A stretch of 64,000 nucleotides of DNA from CAZNPA01 sp964575095 (GCA_964575095.1 CAZNPA010000002.1:62001-126000), one strand, 5' to 3'; counted from the stretch's first letter, positions 16,987 through 26,107 are shown. Made by a program: numbers and translations. Notes: generated from the letters alone by a model not told the origin.

Positions 16987-18150
16987 TTAGGCCGCTATGA
17001 AACGCCTTTTTGCACAGCGGTGCAAGCATAATCCCCATAAAAGAAGGACGGTTATCGCCCCAACGGGGATGCCGCCAAACTGCAACAGGGGTACGACAAT
17101 TCCCGATGCCAGCGTTACGATGACGATTAATCTCCCCACGGCATGGAGCGGGGCGTTTATCAGGAATAGCAGCGCGGCGGCCAATAGCACGGCGTCGTAT
17201 TGCAATACATAGAAACTCATCAGGAACGCCGCGGCCAGCATCAGCGCAAAGGTGGAAGATGCAAACGGTTCCTTATAAGCGCGCCAGGCCAGCGCGATAA
17301 ACGCAGCAAACACAGCGGCGGCTTGCGCCATGAACGCGATATTATTTTCCAGCCCAAGCAATTTCATGCCGCCATAGATGCTGATAAGCTGCATCTGGTA
17401 GGCGGCGGGGATCGTCGGCAGTTGCATCATGCCGGTATGGAGCGTGAGCGCGTCGTTATAGTCTTGCCAGATGGCAAGCCCCCACACGGCAGTGGCTGAA
17501 ACCGCAAGCAGCGCCACGCCGGAGATATAGGCCAGCAGCGCACGACCATGCCGACCGAACAAAAGCAGAATGCCCACGACCGGCGAGAGCTGTGGTTTGA
17601 TAGTAAGCAGCGCCAGCACAGCGCCGGCGACAAATGGTTTTTCCTTAAGGAGCGCCAGCCCCAGCACCATAATCGCCGCGAGTAAAATTCCAATTTGCCC
17701 GCAGAGCACCGTATTCACCATAAACGGCAGCGATACGATAAAACTATTCACAAGATAATTCGGCTGTGCCGACCATGCCGGCCACAGCGCGCGCACGTCT
17801 TTCCGGTTCATCACCCAGGCGGCAAAGTAAAGTTGCGCGGCGTACCAGACGAAGATCGCTGCTGCGTAAGGCAAAAACTTGAGCGGCCAGAGCAGGAATA
17901 AAAAAAACGGTGGATTGAGGTAAGGATGATAGTTGGTGGTGACGCCTTCAAAATAATGCGCATCGACTCCGGCATGATAAGGTGAGGCGGGCGGCCAGCT
18001 ATCGAACGCAGCGAGTGCCTTCCAATAAACGGCAAAATCCTCGGCAAAGTGCGCGTTTCCGTGCAACAGAATCGGGATATAGCGCACGGCGAACACGGCG
18101 CAAATCGAGAGCGAAAATATCAGCAACAATCGTCGGAACGAGGTGTCCAC
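16987..18150 (-). CDS. GT87-like polytopic glycosyltransferase (DUF2029)
   Basis: 387 residues with about nine to ten membrane segments. The family uses polyprenyl-phosphate sugars on the outer face of the inner membrane. Typical signs are an acidic residue after the first membrane segment (HFAEDFAVYWKAL), NPPFFLFLLWPLKFLPY, CGQIGILLAAIMVLGLALL and LTIKPQLSPVVGILLLFG. The acceptor is unknown. It ends 70 bp upstream of the mdh start and may be cotranscribed with the small orphan at 18156. Confidence 0.8.
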   Translation of the reverse strand: MDTSFRRLLLIFSLSICAVFAVRYIPILLHGNAHFAEDFAVYWKALAAFDSWPPASPYHAGVDAHYFEGVTTNYHPYLNPPFFLFLLWPLKFLPYAAAIFVWYAAQLYFAAWVMNRKDVRALWPAWSAQPNYLVNSFIVSLPFMVNTVLCGQIGILLAAIMVLGLALLKEKPFVAGAVLALLTIKPQLSPVVGILLLFGRHGRALLAYISGVALLAVSATAVWGLAIWQDYNDALTLHTGMMQLPTIPAAYQMQLISIYGGMKLLGLENNIAFMAQAAAVFAAFIALAWRAYKEPFASSTFALMLAAAFLMSFYVLQYDAVLLAAALLFLINAPLHAVGRLIVIVTLASGIVVPLLQFGGIPVGAITVLLLWGLCLHRCAKRRFIAA

Positions 18151-18155
18151 GCGTA

Positions 18156-18635
18156 TTATTCTTGCCCCCTCGCTTTGGGTTTTCGTGTAATGGGTACAAT
18201 AGTAGCATTTTTAAGCCATTTTGGGCATGCTGCCATAGATTGTGCCTTGTGCAAGGCTTCCATGGCGAATGTCCAGTCGTTGGCAACTATTTCTGCAGAT
18301 TCTTTCTTTTCCACTTTTCGTGGGGTAAATTTTTTATCTTCCCAACCGAAACTGGTTTCCATTACCTGAAATGTGCCATTAAAATTATTGTGATATTCTT
18401 TATGATAGGGAAAGCCTATTACGCTGATTCCGTAACCCCCTCCGTGTAGAGACATGGTGGAAGGAGTGAGCTTACCGTTATTGTTGTTGAACGTATAGTA
18501 TGTACCGTTGACGTTGCCCACAATGATCCCCACCATGGGCGAGACTTTTTCCTCGTCTTCACCGGGGATAACTATCCCAACATTATTTTTACCCATCTCA
18601 ATGTAAAATAACGGTGAGGAATAGTCTCTTAGCAT
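18156..18635 (-). CDS. Small orphan downstream of rho
   Basis: 159 residues, no recognised family, A+T-rich. Beta-rich look: SPLFYIEMGKNNVGIVIPG, VGIIVGNVNGTYYTFNNNNG, then GGGYGISVIGFPY. A short helical C-terminus with ANDWTFAMEALHKAQ follows. No signal or membrane segment. It starts 12 bp after the rho stop and ends 5 bp before the glycosyltransferase, so it is sandwiched in a transcript much like the orphans in the TCA block. Confidence 0.75.
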   Translation of the reverse strand: MLRDYSSPLFYIEMGKNNVGIVIPGEDEEKVSPMVGIIVGNVNGTYYTFNNNNGKLTPSTMSLHGGGYGISVIGFPYHKEYHNNFNGTFQVMETSFGWEDKKFTPRKVEKKESAEIVANDWTFAMEALHKAQSMAACPKWLKNATIVPITRKPKARGQE

Positions 18636-18647
18636 ATACTCTCAAAA

Positions 18648-19922
18648 CTACGCCTTATTCATCTTATCAAAGAACTCATCGTTGTTCTTGGTCTCGCGGA
18701 GTTTATCGAGCAGGAACTCGATGCCGTCCTGGGCGCCCATCGGCCCCAGGATTTTGCGCATGACCCACATTTTGGTGAGCGTGCCTTTGTCGACCAGCAA
18801 ATCTTCCTTGCGCGTGCCGGACTTGGTGATGTCGATGGCGGGGAAGGTGCGCTTGTCGGCGAGCTTCCTGTCCAGAATGATTTCGCTGTTGCCGGTGCCT
18901 TTGAATTCTTCGAAGATGACCTCGTCCATGCGCGAGCCGGTGTCGATAAGCGCCGTGGCGATAATGGTAAGCGAGCCGCCATGTTCGATATTACGCGCCG
19001 CGCCGAAGAAACGTTTCGGGCGTTGCAATGCGTTGGCGTCGACGCCGCCGGTAAGCACTTTACCCGATGACGGCACGACGGTGTTGTAAGCGCGCGCCAG
19101 GCGCGTGATCGAATCCAATAAAATCACCACATCTTTTTTATGCTCGACCAGCTTCTTGGCCTTCTCGATGACGATCTCGGCCAGCTGCACGTGGCGCGTC
19201 GCCGGTTCGTCGAAGGTGCTGGAAACCACTTCGCCCTTAACGGTGCGCTGCATGTCGGTGACTTCTTCCGGGCGCTCGTCGATTAAGAGCACGATGAGAT
19301 ACGCGTCGGGATGGTTGGCGGCGATGGCGTGGGCGATGTTTTGCAGGAACACGGTTTTACCGGTTCGCGGCTGGGCAGTGATCAGCGCGCGTTGGCCGAA
19401 GCCGAGCGGGGCGATGATATCGGCGACGCGCATCGACAAATCTTCTTTTTTGCCTTTGGCGGTGACCTTGTCTTCGATCTCGAGCTTGATGCGGCGGTCG
19501 GGATAGAGCGGTGTCAAGTTGTCGAAATTGATGCGGTGCTTGACGGCCTCCGGGTCGTCGAAATTGATAGCATTCACCTTGACCAGCGCGAAATAACGCT
19601 CGCCGTCTTTGGGCGCCCTAATTTCGCCCCCGACGGTGTCGCCGGTGCGCAAAGAAAAGCGCCGCACCTGGCTGGGACTGACATAAATATCGTCCGGGCC
19701 GGCGAGGTAATTGGCGGCGGGCGAGCGCATGAAGCCGAACCCGTCCTGCAATATCTCGATGACGCCCTCGGCGGTAATGGCCTCGCCGTTCTCGGCCTGT
19801 TTCTTCAAGATGCCGAAGATCATCTCCTGCTTCAGCATGGTGCTGGCGTTCTCGACGCCGGCGCTTTCGGCGAGTTTCAAAAGTTCGTCAGCATTCTTGA
19901 GCTTGAGGTCCTGGAGTTTCAT
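18648..19922 (-). CDS. rho: Transcription termination factor Rho
   Basis: Hexameric RNA helicase that ends transcription. 424 residues. N-terminal MKLQDLKLKNADELLKLAE, RNA-binding EILQDGFGFMRSP, Walker A AQPRTGKTVFLQNIA (Gln where most Rho proteins have Pro), IDERPEEVTDMQRTVKGEV, and a Q-loop/R-loop region with GGVDANALQRPKRFFGAARN. A leader of about 120 bp lies upstream; I see no unambiguous attenuator. Confidence 0.96.
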   Translation of the reverse strand: MKLQDLKLKNADELLKLAESAGVENASTMLKQEMIFGILKKQAENGEAITAEGVIEILQDGFGFMRSPAANYLAGPDDIYVSPSQVRRFSLRTGDTVGGEIRAPKDGERYFALVKVNAINFDDPEAVKHRINFDNLTPLYPDRRIKLEIEDKVTAKGKKEDLSMRVADIIAPLGFGQRALITAQPRTGKTVFLQNIAHAIAANHPDAYLIVLLIDERPEEVTDMQRTVKGEVVSSTFDEPATRHVQLAEIVIEKAKKLVEHKKDVVILLDSITRLARAYNTVVPSSGKVLTGGVDANALQRPKRFFGAARNIEHGGSLTIIATALIDTGSRMDEVIFEEFKGTGNSEIILDRKLADKRTFPAIDITKSGTRKEDLLVDKGTLTKMWVMRKILGPMGAQDGIEFLLDKLRETKNNDEFFDKMNKA

Positions 19923-20086
19923 GGGAATACTTTGCTAGGGGTGAGGAGGTGGTTTGAGAGGAGGGTAAAAATGGGGAAGGAAAACGCGATGCCGGAAACT
20001 TCCGGCGGGGCAGAACGCCCTTAATTCCTAAGCAAACTAGCCGGTTTTTGGGGGGAAGTCAATGGGTTTAAGCGGGAAAGGACAAT

Positions 20087-20131
20087 TGTAACGAAATCTT
20101 AACATTTATACCGCCCGGTTTCGTGTAATAT
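20087..20131 (+). promoter_or_regulatory. Shared direct-repeat box and -10 (site 2)
   Basis: TGTAACGAAATCTTAACA at 20087-20104, then exactly 21 bp, then TAATAT at 20126-20131. The ACA steps are 11 bp apart. No -35-like hexamer is present at the expected place, which suggests an activator-dependent promoter. The gene starts at 20162 after GGGAGG. Confidence 0.65.
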
Positions 20132-20161
20132 GGGGTCATTATTTTTTAGGGAGGATGAGAA

Positions 20162-21007
20162 ATGTTTGTTAACAATGAAGCTCACGCAATAAAAGAAAAA
20201 CTGGGTTTGCTGATTGGCAGTGTATTAGCTGATAAGCACACATCGATAATGCATGTGGTTGAAGCTGATCCTGCGGCGGTTTTCCATAATCTGCTGCTGA
20301 AACTGGCTGATCCGTTGCTAAAATCGTCCGATCTATCGCTTTCAGATCAGCCCTTAACGGACATAGATAAAGGAACGGTTGGCTATTATAGGCTGACACC
20401 GGGCAAGGCGGCGCTGATCGAGAAAACCGCCAAGCGGCTGGGTGTTGCGTACAGAAAGTTGGATGGTAACGGTATCGTGCTGGATCGGGCGCAGTTGGAA
20501 AGTGTCCTCACGCGATCTATGTTAATCGCGGACGTCGTGAAAGAAACGCGCGCAGCATTGCCGCAGGGAAGTGACATCGATCCGGTGGCGGTTTTTCAAA
20601 ATCTGTTGTTGAGGATGACTGGTAAATCGTTTTCAGGAACGCCTATAACGGATGAAAAAGGAAACTTTGGGCCCAAAACGATTGGCTATTACGGCTCAAA
20701 AGAAGCACATGTTGGATATTACAACGTAAGCGGGGTTGATCTGGTGAAAGAAACGGCGAAGGTGTTGGGCATCCCATGTAAACAATTGAATAGTGTCGAT
20801 ATCGTTCTGGATGGTGCTCAATTAGAGAGCATCATCAATCAATCTGTATTGATTGCGGATGTTGCGGATCAAACGCAAAAAGCAAAGGATCGCCGACTGA
20901 ATGGTCATACGCCGGGAGAAGCGGCGGCGAATCGAGGGGATTCCACGACGTGGCAGGAAGAAGAATTGCGCCGGGAATCCAAGCAACCGGCCGGACCTAG
21001 GGTATAG
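20162..21007 (+). CDS. Orphan protein with an internal tandem duplication
   Basis: 281 residues of unknown family. Two halves are clearly homologous. Residues about 15-125 contain DPAAVFHNLLLKLADP, TVGYYRLTPGKAALIEKTAK and GIVLDRAQLESVLTRSMLIA; residues about 136-240 contain DPVAVFQNLLLRMTGK, HVGYYNVSGVDLVKETAK and DIVLDGAQLESIINQSVLIA. A polar tail follows. No signal peptide. It has the shared box promoter. The next gene carries a weaker version of the same LDxAxLE motif. Confidence 0.82.
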   Translation: MFVNNEAHAIKEKLGLLIGSVLADKHTSIMHVVEADPAAVFHNLLLKLADPLLKSSDLSLSDQPLTDIDKGTVGYYRLTPGKAALIEKTAKRLGVAYRKLDGNGIVLDRAQLESVLTRSMLIADVVKETRAALPQGSDIDPVAVFQNLLLRMTGKSFSGTPITDEKGNFGPKTIGYYGSKEAHVGYYNVSGVDLVKETAKVLGIPCKQLNSVDIVLDGAQLESIINQSVLIADVADQTQKAKDRRLNGHTPGEAAANRGDSTTWQEEELRRESKQPAGPRV

Positions 21008-21041
21008 CGTTAACCCTCTTTTCAAACGATCAGGAGCATTT

Positions 21042-21611
21042 ATGGACTATCGACCCGTTATTACTTCACAGCAGGCGGCGGAGATTTTAAAGCAAGGCCG
21101 CGACACCACCGACAAGGCCGCGCAAGGGGACGGCCGCTATACGGCGCGCACTCTCGAGCTTGACGGCGCTGCCTTGGCGGGTATTTTCGGCATGGATACG
21201 CGGGATAGTAATCGTCTGACGGATATCGTGCGCGTGCTTGGGCAGGCGCAAGTTATTCCCGCTGGCCATTATTATGGAATGCTGGTTTTCAAAACCGGCA
21301 TGCTCGAGGCCATCCGCGACGGGCACGACCTCGTCCTGACCAATCACATGGTTCGCGCCATCGACGAAAACGGCACCGTAGTGTCTGGGAACCGGGTGCG
21401 CTGGGAAAGCAAACAGCTTTGCCGCCAGCTAGGCATCGAGCCGGCAGCAGGTGCGCAGACGTTGAATGCGCTCTTGCCGCAGCTTAAGGCGTCGGTGTCG
21501 GGCGATGCGCTGGAATTCGACCGTACGCATTTACATGCCCTGGGCAAAGGCAAGCAGATGGAGCTTGTGCCGTCGTCCAAGATGGAAGCGGTGATGGCGG
21601 CGGGCGCCTAG
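21042..21611 (+). CDS. Orphan protein related to its upstream neighbour
   Basis: 189 residues from the ATG at 21042, which has CAGGAG 5 bp upstream; a longer frame from 20901 would overlap the previous gene. Segments LELDGAALAGIFGM and ALEFDRTHLHALG align with the LDxAxLE motif of 20162-21007, and SKQLCRQLGIEP with its ETAKVLGIPCKQLN. It therefore looks like a diverged paralog, cotranscribed after a 34-bp gap. Cytoplasmic by appearance; function unknown. Confidence 0.78.
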   Translation: MDYRPVITSQQAAEILKQGRDTTDKAAQGDGRYTARTLELDGAALAGIFGMDTRDSNRLTDIVRVLGQAQVIPAGHYYGMLVFKTGMLEAIRDGHDLVLTNHMVRAIDENGTVVSGNRVRWESKQLCRQLGIEPAAGAQTLNALLPQLKASVSGDALEFDRTHLHALGKGKQMELVPSSKMEAVMAAGA

Positions 21612-21652
21612 CCTGTCTACGGTTGTTTCCCATCCAATTGTTTTTGCCAGTC

Positions 21653-21786
21653 CCCCTACGCTCTTCGAGCTTCGGGCGACACTCCTACGCCTAAGGTCGC
21701 CTTCGCGCGCCAGTCCACCTAAAGGTGGCCTGCCATCCTGCGTTAAAACTCCGGGTGGCGCGCCACCCGAAGCCCGCAGGGCGTAG
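21653..21786. repeat. Composite inverted repeat beside tRNA-Arg
   Basis: Outer arms CCCTACGC...CTTCGGG and CCCGAAG...GCGTAGGG are imperfectly complementary over about 23 bp. Inside lie a 16-bp perfect palindrome (GGGTGGCGCGCCACCC) and a CCACCTAAAGGTGG hairpin. It abuts the tRNA 3' end. No ORF. Confidence 0.65.
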
Positions 21787-21788
21787 GG

Positions 21789-21865
21789 TGGTGGGATCGA
21801 GAGGATTCGAACCTCCGACCTGCGGTTTAGGAAACCGCTGCTCTATCCAACTGAGCTACGACCCC
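21789..21865 (-). tRNA. tRNA-Arg (anticodon CCU)
   Basis: 77 nt including an encoded CCA. The 7-bp acceptor stem is GGGGTCG with CGATCCC (one G-U), then discriminator A and CCA. The D-arm starts AGCTCAGTTGGATAGAGC, the anticodon stem is GCGGT/ACCGC with loop TTCCTAA and anticodon CCT, and the T-arm is GGAGGTTCGAATCCTC. This reads AGG codons. Repeats flank it on both sides. Confidence 0.96.
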
Positions 21866-21866
21866 A

Positions 21867-21986
21867 AAAGTCTACTAGGCTGGCCGGCTTGCTTGGCTGA
21901 CTCAACTTCCGGTGCTCACGTACCAGTGTGTACGCTCCGCTCCGGATTTTCGCCAACCTGCGCATCCGACGCAGCCTAGCGACTTT
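21867..21986. repeat. Composite inverted repeat on the 5' side of tRNA-Arg
   Basis: Outer arms AAAGTCTACTAGGCTG and CAGCCTAGCGACTTT are complementary with one indel and one or two mismatches. An inner CCGGTGCTCACGTAC / GTACGCTCCGCTCCGG hairpin-like unit lies between them. No ORF. Confidence 0.65.
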
Positions 21987-22032
21987 GTATCATATCCGTT
22001 TTATGTGTCTTGGGAAATGCGGGTGACTGGCG

Positions 22033-22659
22033 TCACCTCGAAGCGGTGCTAGCGGCGCTGTCGGGCATCGACCGGTTGGCGAGCTGGTTAATCAGGTAAT
22101 CAATGCCGTGCTGGTTGATGACAGAAGAGAATTCCGAACGTTGCGTCGTGATCAAGCTGACACCCTCGACGATGACGTCGAAAATCTTGAAGCCGCCGTC
22201 GCCCTTGCGCACGCGGTAATCGACCAGGACCGGCTCGTCGTTCTTGTTGTTGCCGATCAACTCCATGCTGACCGTATATTCGGCGTCACCGTCGGTCTTG
22301 GTGCCGGTGATGTTGAAGGTGCCGCTGGTATAGTCGGCGAAACGGGAGGTGTAATGCTTGATCAGGAACCGCTGATATTCCTTGAGGTAGCGCGCCTTCT
22401 GCGCCTCGGTGGCGTCGCGCCAGGCACGCCCCATCACGAAGCGTCCGACCCACGGGATATCGACGTTGCCTGAGAAAATCACATCGAGCCTGGATTGTTT
22501 TTGCGCTTTGGACAGCTTGCCGTTGGAAATAGTGGCCAGCGCCTGATCGCCGATCTTCTGAATGTATTGCCCGGCGCTGCCGCTGTCGCCGGCATGGGCA
22601 GCCGTAACCGGAGCGGCGGCGATGGCAAGCGTCAGAAGAACGGAACGAAGCAGCGTCAT
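22033..22659 (-). CDS. mlaC: MlaC-type phospholipid-binding periplasmic protein
   Basis: Periplasmic carrier that shuttles phospholipids between the outer-membrane MlaA complex and the inner-membrane Mla transporter. 208 residues with a signal peptide (LLRSVLLTLAIAAAPVTAAHA). Family features are WVGRFVMGRAWRDATEAQKA and the later DYRVRKGDGGFKIFDVIVEG. It follows mlaA by 3 bp. The transporter genes mlaEFD are not in the window. Confidence 0.88.
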   Translation of the reverse strand: MTLLRSVLLTLAIAAAPVTAAHAGDSGSAGQYIQKIGDQALATISNGKLSKAQKQSRLDVIFSGNVDIPWVGRFVMGRAWRDATEAQKARYLKEYQRFLIKHYTSRFADYTSGTFNITGTKTDGDAEYTVSMELIGNNKNDEPVLVDYRVRKGDGGFKIFDVIVEGVSLITTQRSEFSSVINQHGIDYLINQLANRSMPDSAASTASR

Positions 22660-22662
22660 GGC

Positions 22663-23418
22663 TTACTGAAAGCCCGCATCGCGGAGGTTTTTGCTGCGCG
22701 CGGCTTTGGCGCGGGAGATGGCGGCGCTCCTGTGCTGCGTGTAGCCGCTACGGAACGTGCTGTAGGGATCGAGCGAGCTGCTGTAGATATCATCCAGGAG
22801 CTTCATGTTGTTCGAGCGCTTGTCGACGGCGGTGGCCGACCAGATGGTGAGCGAAACGCCGTCATCGATATAGTTGAACGGATTCATGAACACATCGCCG
22901 ACGCGGCCGACGGTGTCACGCGCATTGGAGGGGCCGATGATGGGGAGGACGACGTAAGGCCCGCTGCCGAAACCGTAGATCGCCAGCGTCTGGCCGAAAT
23001 CGGTGGTGCGCGATTTAAGTCCCATTTCCGAGGCGGCATCGAACAAGCCCAGAACGCCGAACGTGCTGTTCAAGATGAAACGCCAGAACGAGGCGAAACT
23101 GTTTTGCGGATCGCCCTGCAACACGGAGTTGGCGACGGTGACCGGCGCATAGATATTTTCAAGAACATTGGTGACCATCTCGCGGCCTTTGGTGGGAACG
23201 ACGCCGCGGTAAATCTGCGCCGCCGGTTTCAGGACGACGCCGTCGACGACATAATTGAAGCGGTATACGGCGCGGTTCAAGGGTTCGAGCGGGTCGTTAC
23301 CCTCGACCGCATAATCTTCATCGGGCGCGGCATAGTTGCTTTCGGCGAGCGCGACCGGGGCGGCCGTCACCAGCGCCAGAGCCAGAAATCCAAGAAGAGG
23401 AGCAGGAAATTTTTTCAC
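22663..23418 (-). CDS. mlaA: MlaA/VacJ family outer-membrane lipid transport protein
   Basis: Removes phospholipids from the outer leaflet of the outer membrane. 251 residues. Signal peptide FPAPLLGFLALALVTAAPVALA; no lipobox Cys, unlike the E. coli lipoprotein. Family signature: NDPLEPLNRAVYRFNYVVDG, FGVLGLFDAASEMGL, DFGQTLAIYGFGSGPYVVLP and later VDKRSNNMKLLDDIYSSSLD. Cotranscribed with mlaC. Confidence 0.93.
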   Translation of the reverse strand: MKKFPAPLLGFLALALVTAAPVALAESNYAAPDEDYAVEGNDPLEPLNRAVYRFNYVVDGVVLKPAAQIYRGVVPTKGREMVTNVLENIYAPVTVANSVLQGDPQNSFASFWRFILNSTFGVLGLFDAASEMGLKSRTTDFGQTLAIYGFGSGPYVVLPIIGPSNARDTVGRVGDVFMNPFNYIDDGVSLTIWSATAVDKRSNNMKLLDDIYSSSLDPYSTFRSGYTQHRSAAISRAKAARSKNLRDAGFQ

Positions 23419-23654
23419 AAGCGCCGCAAAGTTATATTTACACAGTTCAAGCCGGTTACCTTAAGCCTAAATAATACAGGCAATGCCTTAAGGGTTTATG
23501 AACGCAAACCGTGTAAAAAATTGTTTATTCATGCCGGAGTATAGATATAAATAGTTCGCCAGCAACGGGTACGGGGCTTGCGGTTATAAAAGTCGCAGCT
23601 TGTTGCAAATTAGCCACAAACAATCCCGATGAAGCATGGTATGAGGTAACAATT

Positions 23655-24512
23655 ATGGCCGCGACCCCCAGCATTTCGTTCGAGTTTTTCCCGCCTAAGA
23701 CGCCGGAAATGGAGAATAAATTATGGGAGACTATCACTAAGCTGGCGCCGCTGAAACCGGCGTTTGTTTCGGTGACGTACGGCGCCGGCGGCTCCACGCG
23801 CGAGCGCACGCACGCCACGGTCAAGCGCATCCTGAAAGAGACGAAGCTGAAACCGGCGGCGCATTTGACTTGCGTCGATGCCAGCCAGGCCGATGTTGAC
23901 GCCGTGGCCAGGGATTACTGGGAATCCGGTGTGCGGCATATCGTTGCCCTACGCGGCGATGCACCGGTAGGTGCCACCTATGAACCGCACCCGCAAGGGT
24001 ACCGTTACGCCGCCGAGCTGGTGGCGGGGCTCAGGCGCGTCGGCGATTTCGAGATCACGGTGGCGGCGTTTCCGGAAAAACATCCCGAAGCCGAAAGCGT
24101 CGAGGCCGGCATCGATTATTTAAAACACAAGATCAACGCCGGAGCGACGCGCGCCATCACGCAGTATTTTTTCGACGTTGAGCATTATTTCCGCTTTATC
24201 GAAAAGACGGCGAAAGCCGGAATCAAAATCCCGATCGTGCCCGGTCTGATGCCGATCGCCAATTTCGAGCAGGCGAAAAAATTCAGCGCCCTGTGCGGCG
24301 CCTCGGTCCCCGATTGGTTGGAGAAAATGTTCGAAGGTACCGGCAATAATCCGGAAAAACGGAACGCCATGGCGATCAAAGTCGCCGCCACCCAATGCCG
24401 GAAATTAATCGCTTTCGGTGCCACGCATATCCATTTTTATACGCTGAACCGTGCGGATTTGACGTCGGCGATTTGTCAGGAAATGGGAATTAAAGCACCC
24501 GCTCGAGCTTAA
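23655..24512 (+). CDS. metF: 5,10-methylenetetrahydrofolate reductase
   Basis: FAD enzyme making 5-methyl-THF for methionine synthesis. 285 residues. N-terminal SFEFFPPKTPEMENK, then SVTYGAGGSTRERTH, HLTCVDASQADVD, GIDYLKHKINAGATRAITQYF and PGLMPIANFEQ. Its last 23 bp overlap the 3' end of motB on the other strand. Confidence 0.95.
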   Translation: MAATPSISFEFFPPKTPEMENKLWETITKLAPLKPAFVSVTYGAGGSTRERTHATVKRILKETKLKPAAHLTCVDASQADVDAVARDYWESGVRHIVALRGDAPVGATYEPHPQGYRYAAELVAGLRRVGDFEITVAAFPEKHPEAESVEAGIDYLKHKINAGATRAITQYFFDVEHYFRFIEKTAKAGIKIPIVPGLMPIANFEQAKKFSALCGASVPDWLEKMFEGTGNNPEKRNAMAIKVAATQCRKLIAFGATHIHFYTLNRADLTSAICQEMGIKAPARA

Positions 24513-25182
24513 TCACCACGCGCTCATTTTTTTCGCGGTTTTCGAGGATCGGCTGGCCGCCGGCGCCTAGGTTCGGCACTTTCGGTCTGGTATCGGCGAA
24601 AGCGACCGCGCGCATGCGGTCAGGCTTCACGCCCTGCTCGACGAAGTAGCGCACCATGCGCTGCGCGCGCGCGCCGGAGATTTCCCAGTTGGAAGGATAG
24701 AGTATCGACGCCACATATTCGTCGCTGGTGTGGCCTTCGATGATGACGCGGTAGTCCATGAAATCAATGGCTTTCAAGGAATTGACGAGATCGGTCAGCA
24801 CCGAGATGTTGTCGGGGTTGAGTTCGGCCGTGCCCGGCTGGAAAAATGAGCGCGAGGCAATTTCCATGGCGACGCCGCTTTCCGTGCGCTCGACGGCGAC
24901 GTCTTTCAATACCTGATGCGCTTCGACCGCTTTTTGCATCGACTCGAACACGCCTTTAAGCGGCGTTGTCGTGTCGACCTTGCCGAAGCGGTTGACGATC
25001 CCTTCGGTGATTTGCGAGAACTTGTCGCGCTTGGGCTCGGACACCGACACGAAGATGATGAAGAAGCACATGAGCAAGGTGATCATGTCGGCGTAGCTCA
25101 TCAGCCAGGCGTCGACACCGCCTTCCTGCTGTGCGCGGTGCTTGTCTTCTTTTTTGGGTATGTGGTCGGTTTCCCAGCTCAT
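24490..25182 (-). CDS. motB: Flagellar stator protein MotB (short form)
   Basis: Anchors the stator to peptidoglycan and forms the ion channel with MotA. 230 residues, shorter than the usual 300 or so. The single membrane segment carries the essential Asp in SYADMITLLMCFFIIFVSV. The OmpA-like domain contains RVIIEGHTSDEY, NWEISGARAQRMVRYF and GVKPDRMRAVAFADTRP. 14 bp after the motA stop. Confidence 0.92.
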   Translation of the reverse strand: MSWETDHIPKKEDKHRAQQEGGVDAWLMSYADMITLLMCFFIIFVSVSEPKRDKFSQITEGIVNRFGKVDTTTPLKGVFESMQKAVEAHQVLKDVAVERTESGVAMEIASRSFFQPGTAELNPDNISVLTDLVNSLKAIDFMDYRVIIEGHTSDEYVASILYPSNWEISGARAQRMVRYFVEQGVKPDRMRAVAFADTRPKVPNLGAGGQPILENREKNERVVIKLERVL

Positions 25183-25196
25183 AAATTATCCATCGC

Positions 25197-26039
25197 TTAG
25201 CCGGCGGCTTTAGCTGCAGCGGCGGGTTTCTTGAGCTGCTCATCGAGATTGAAGTGGATCGAAGGCTCAAGGAAGCTGTTGAGCTTGTCCTGCATGAAGC
25301 GTGGGCTTTGTTTCTCGGCCAGAAGCACCAGCCCTTCCGTCATCATGAAATTGCGGAAGCGCATGATTTCCTCTTTCTGCATCAGCTTGTCGGCGGCGGG
25401 AAGGCAGATCAGGCGGGCGACGATAATGCCATAGAGCGTCGCAAGCAGCGCCACGGCGAGGCCGTTGCCGATCTGCGTCATGTCGCCGCGGATGCTTTGA
25501 AGCATGATAATCATGCCGACCAGCGTTCCCACCATGCCGAAGGCAGGCGCGGTTGAGGCCATGTTGCGCAGCACCGTCACCGGTGTGATGGCGCGCTCGA
25601 ATTCGGACTCGACGGCGGTGTTCATCATCCGGCGGATGACGTCCGGCGGGTAGCCGGTGATGACCAGATCGGTGCCGTAACGCAGCAGCGGCTCTTTTAT
25701 TTTTTCGCCGACTTCGCCTTCCAGTCCTGCCAACCCCTTGGCGTGCACGAGATACGCCCATTTGATAAGCCGCATGATCTCGGCGTTTAAGCCCTCGCGC
25801 GTTGCTTTCGGTTTCTTGATGATGTGCCACGTCGCCTCGAAAGCCTTGACGACATAGATCGCTTGATAACTCATGAAGGCGTTGGCGATGGTGCCGCCGA
25901 TGACGATCAGGAAGCCTTCCATGCTTAGGAACGACCAGTAATTCTCGGTGCCGTGCGCGATAGCGCCGAGGACCAGTACGAATCCGAAAATGGTGCCGGC
26001 GATGGTGGCCAGAGAGATGGATTCTTTTAGGCGTTCCAT
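25197..26039 (-). CDS. motA: Flagellar stator protein MotA
   Basis: Ion-conducting stator subunit in the inner membrane. 280 residues, four membrane segments (ATIAGTIFGFVLVLGAIAHG; the second around LIVIGGTIANAFMSYQA; APAFGMVGTLVGMIIMLQSI; GLAVALLATLYGIIVARLIC). The conserved Pro/Gly region APAFGMVGTLVGMI and charged cytoplasmic loop are present. Operon with motB. Confidence 0.94.
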   Translation of the reverse strand: MERLKESISLATIAGTIFGFVLVLGAIAHGTENYWSFLSMEGFLIVIGGTIANAFMSYQAIYVVKAFEATWHIIKKPKATREGLNAEIMRLIKWAYLVHAKGLAGLEGEVGEKIKEPLLRYGTDLVITGYPPDVIRRMMNTAVESEFERAITPVTVLRNMASTAPAFGMVGTLVGMIIMLQSIRGDMTQIGNGLAVALLATLYGIIVARLICLPAADKLMQKEEIMRFRNFMMTEGLVLLAEKQSPRFMQDKLNSFLEPSIHFNLDEQLKKPAAAAKAAG

Positions 26040-26107
26040 AATGTTTGTTTGCTAGGTGGGTTTATATTTTCTATAACAACTATGGATTAAGAAATAATGA
26101 GTTTTCG

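Noticed and set aside
18648..19922. Rho Walker A variant (Gln for Pro) as a functional anomaly
   Set aside because: The catalytic GKT and all other motifs are intact; one substitution at a flexible position is not enough to claim altered function.
22495..23544. 349-codon plus-strand ORF over mlaC-mlaA
   Set aside because: It runs antisense through two genes with clear family motifs, has an Arg/Ala-rich shadow composition and no RBS.
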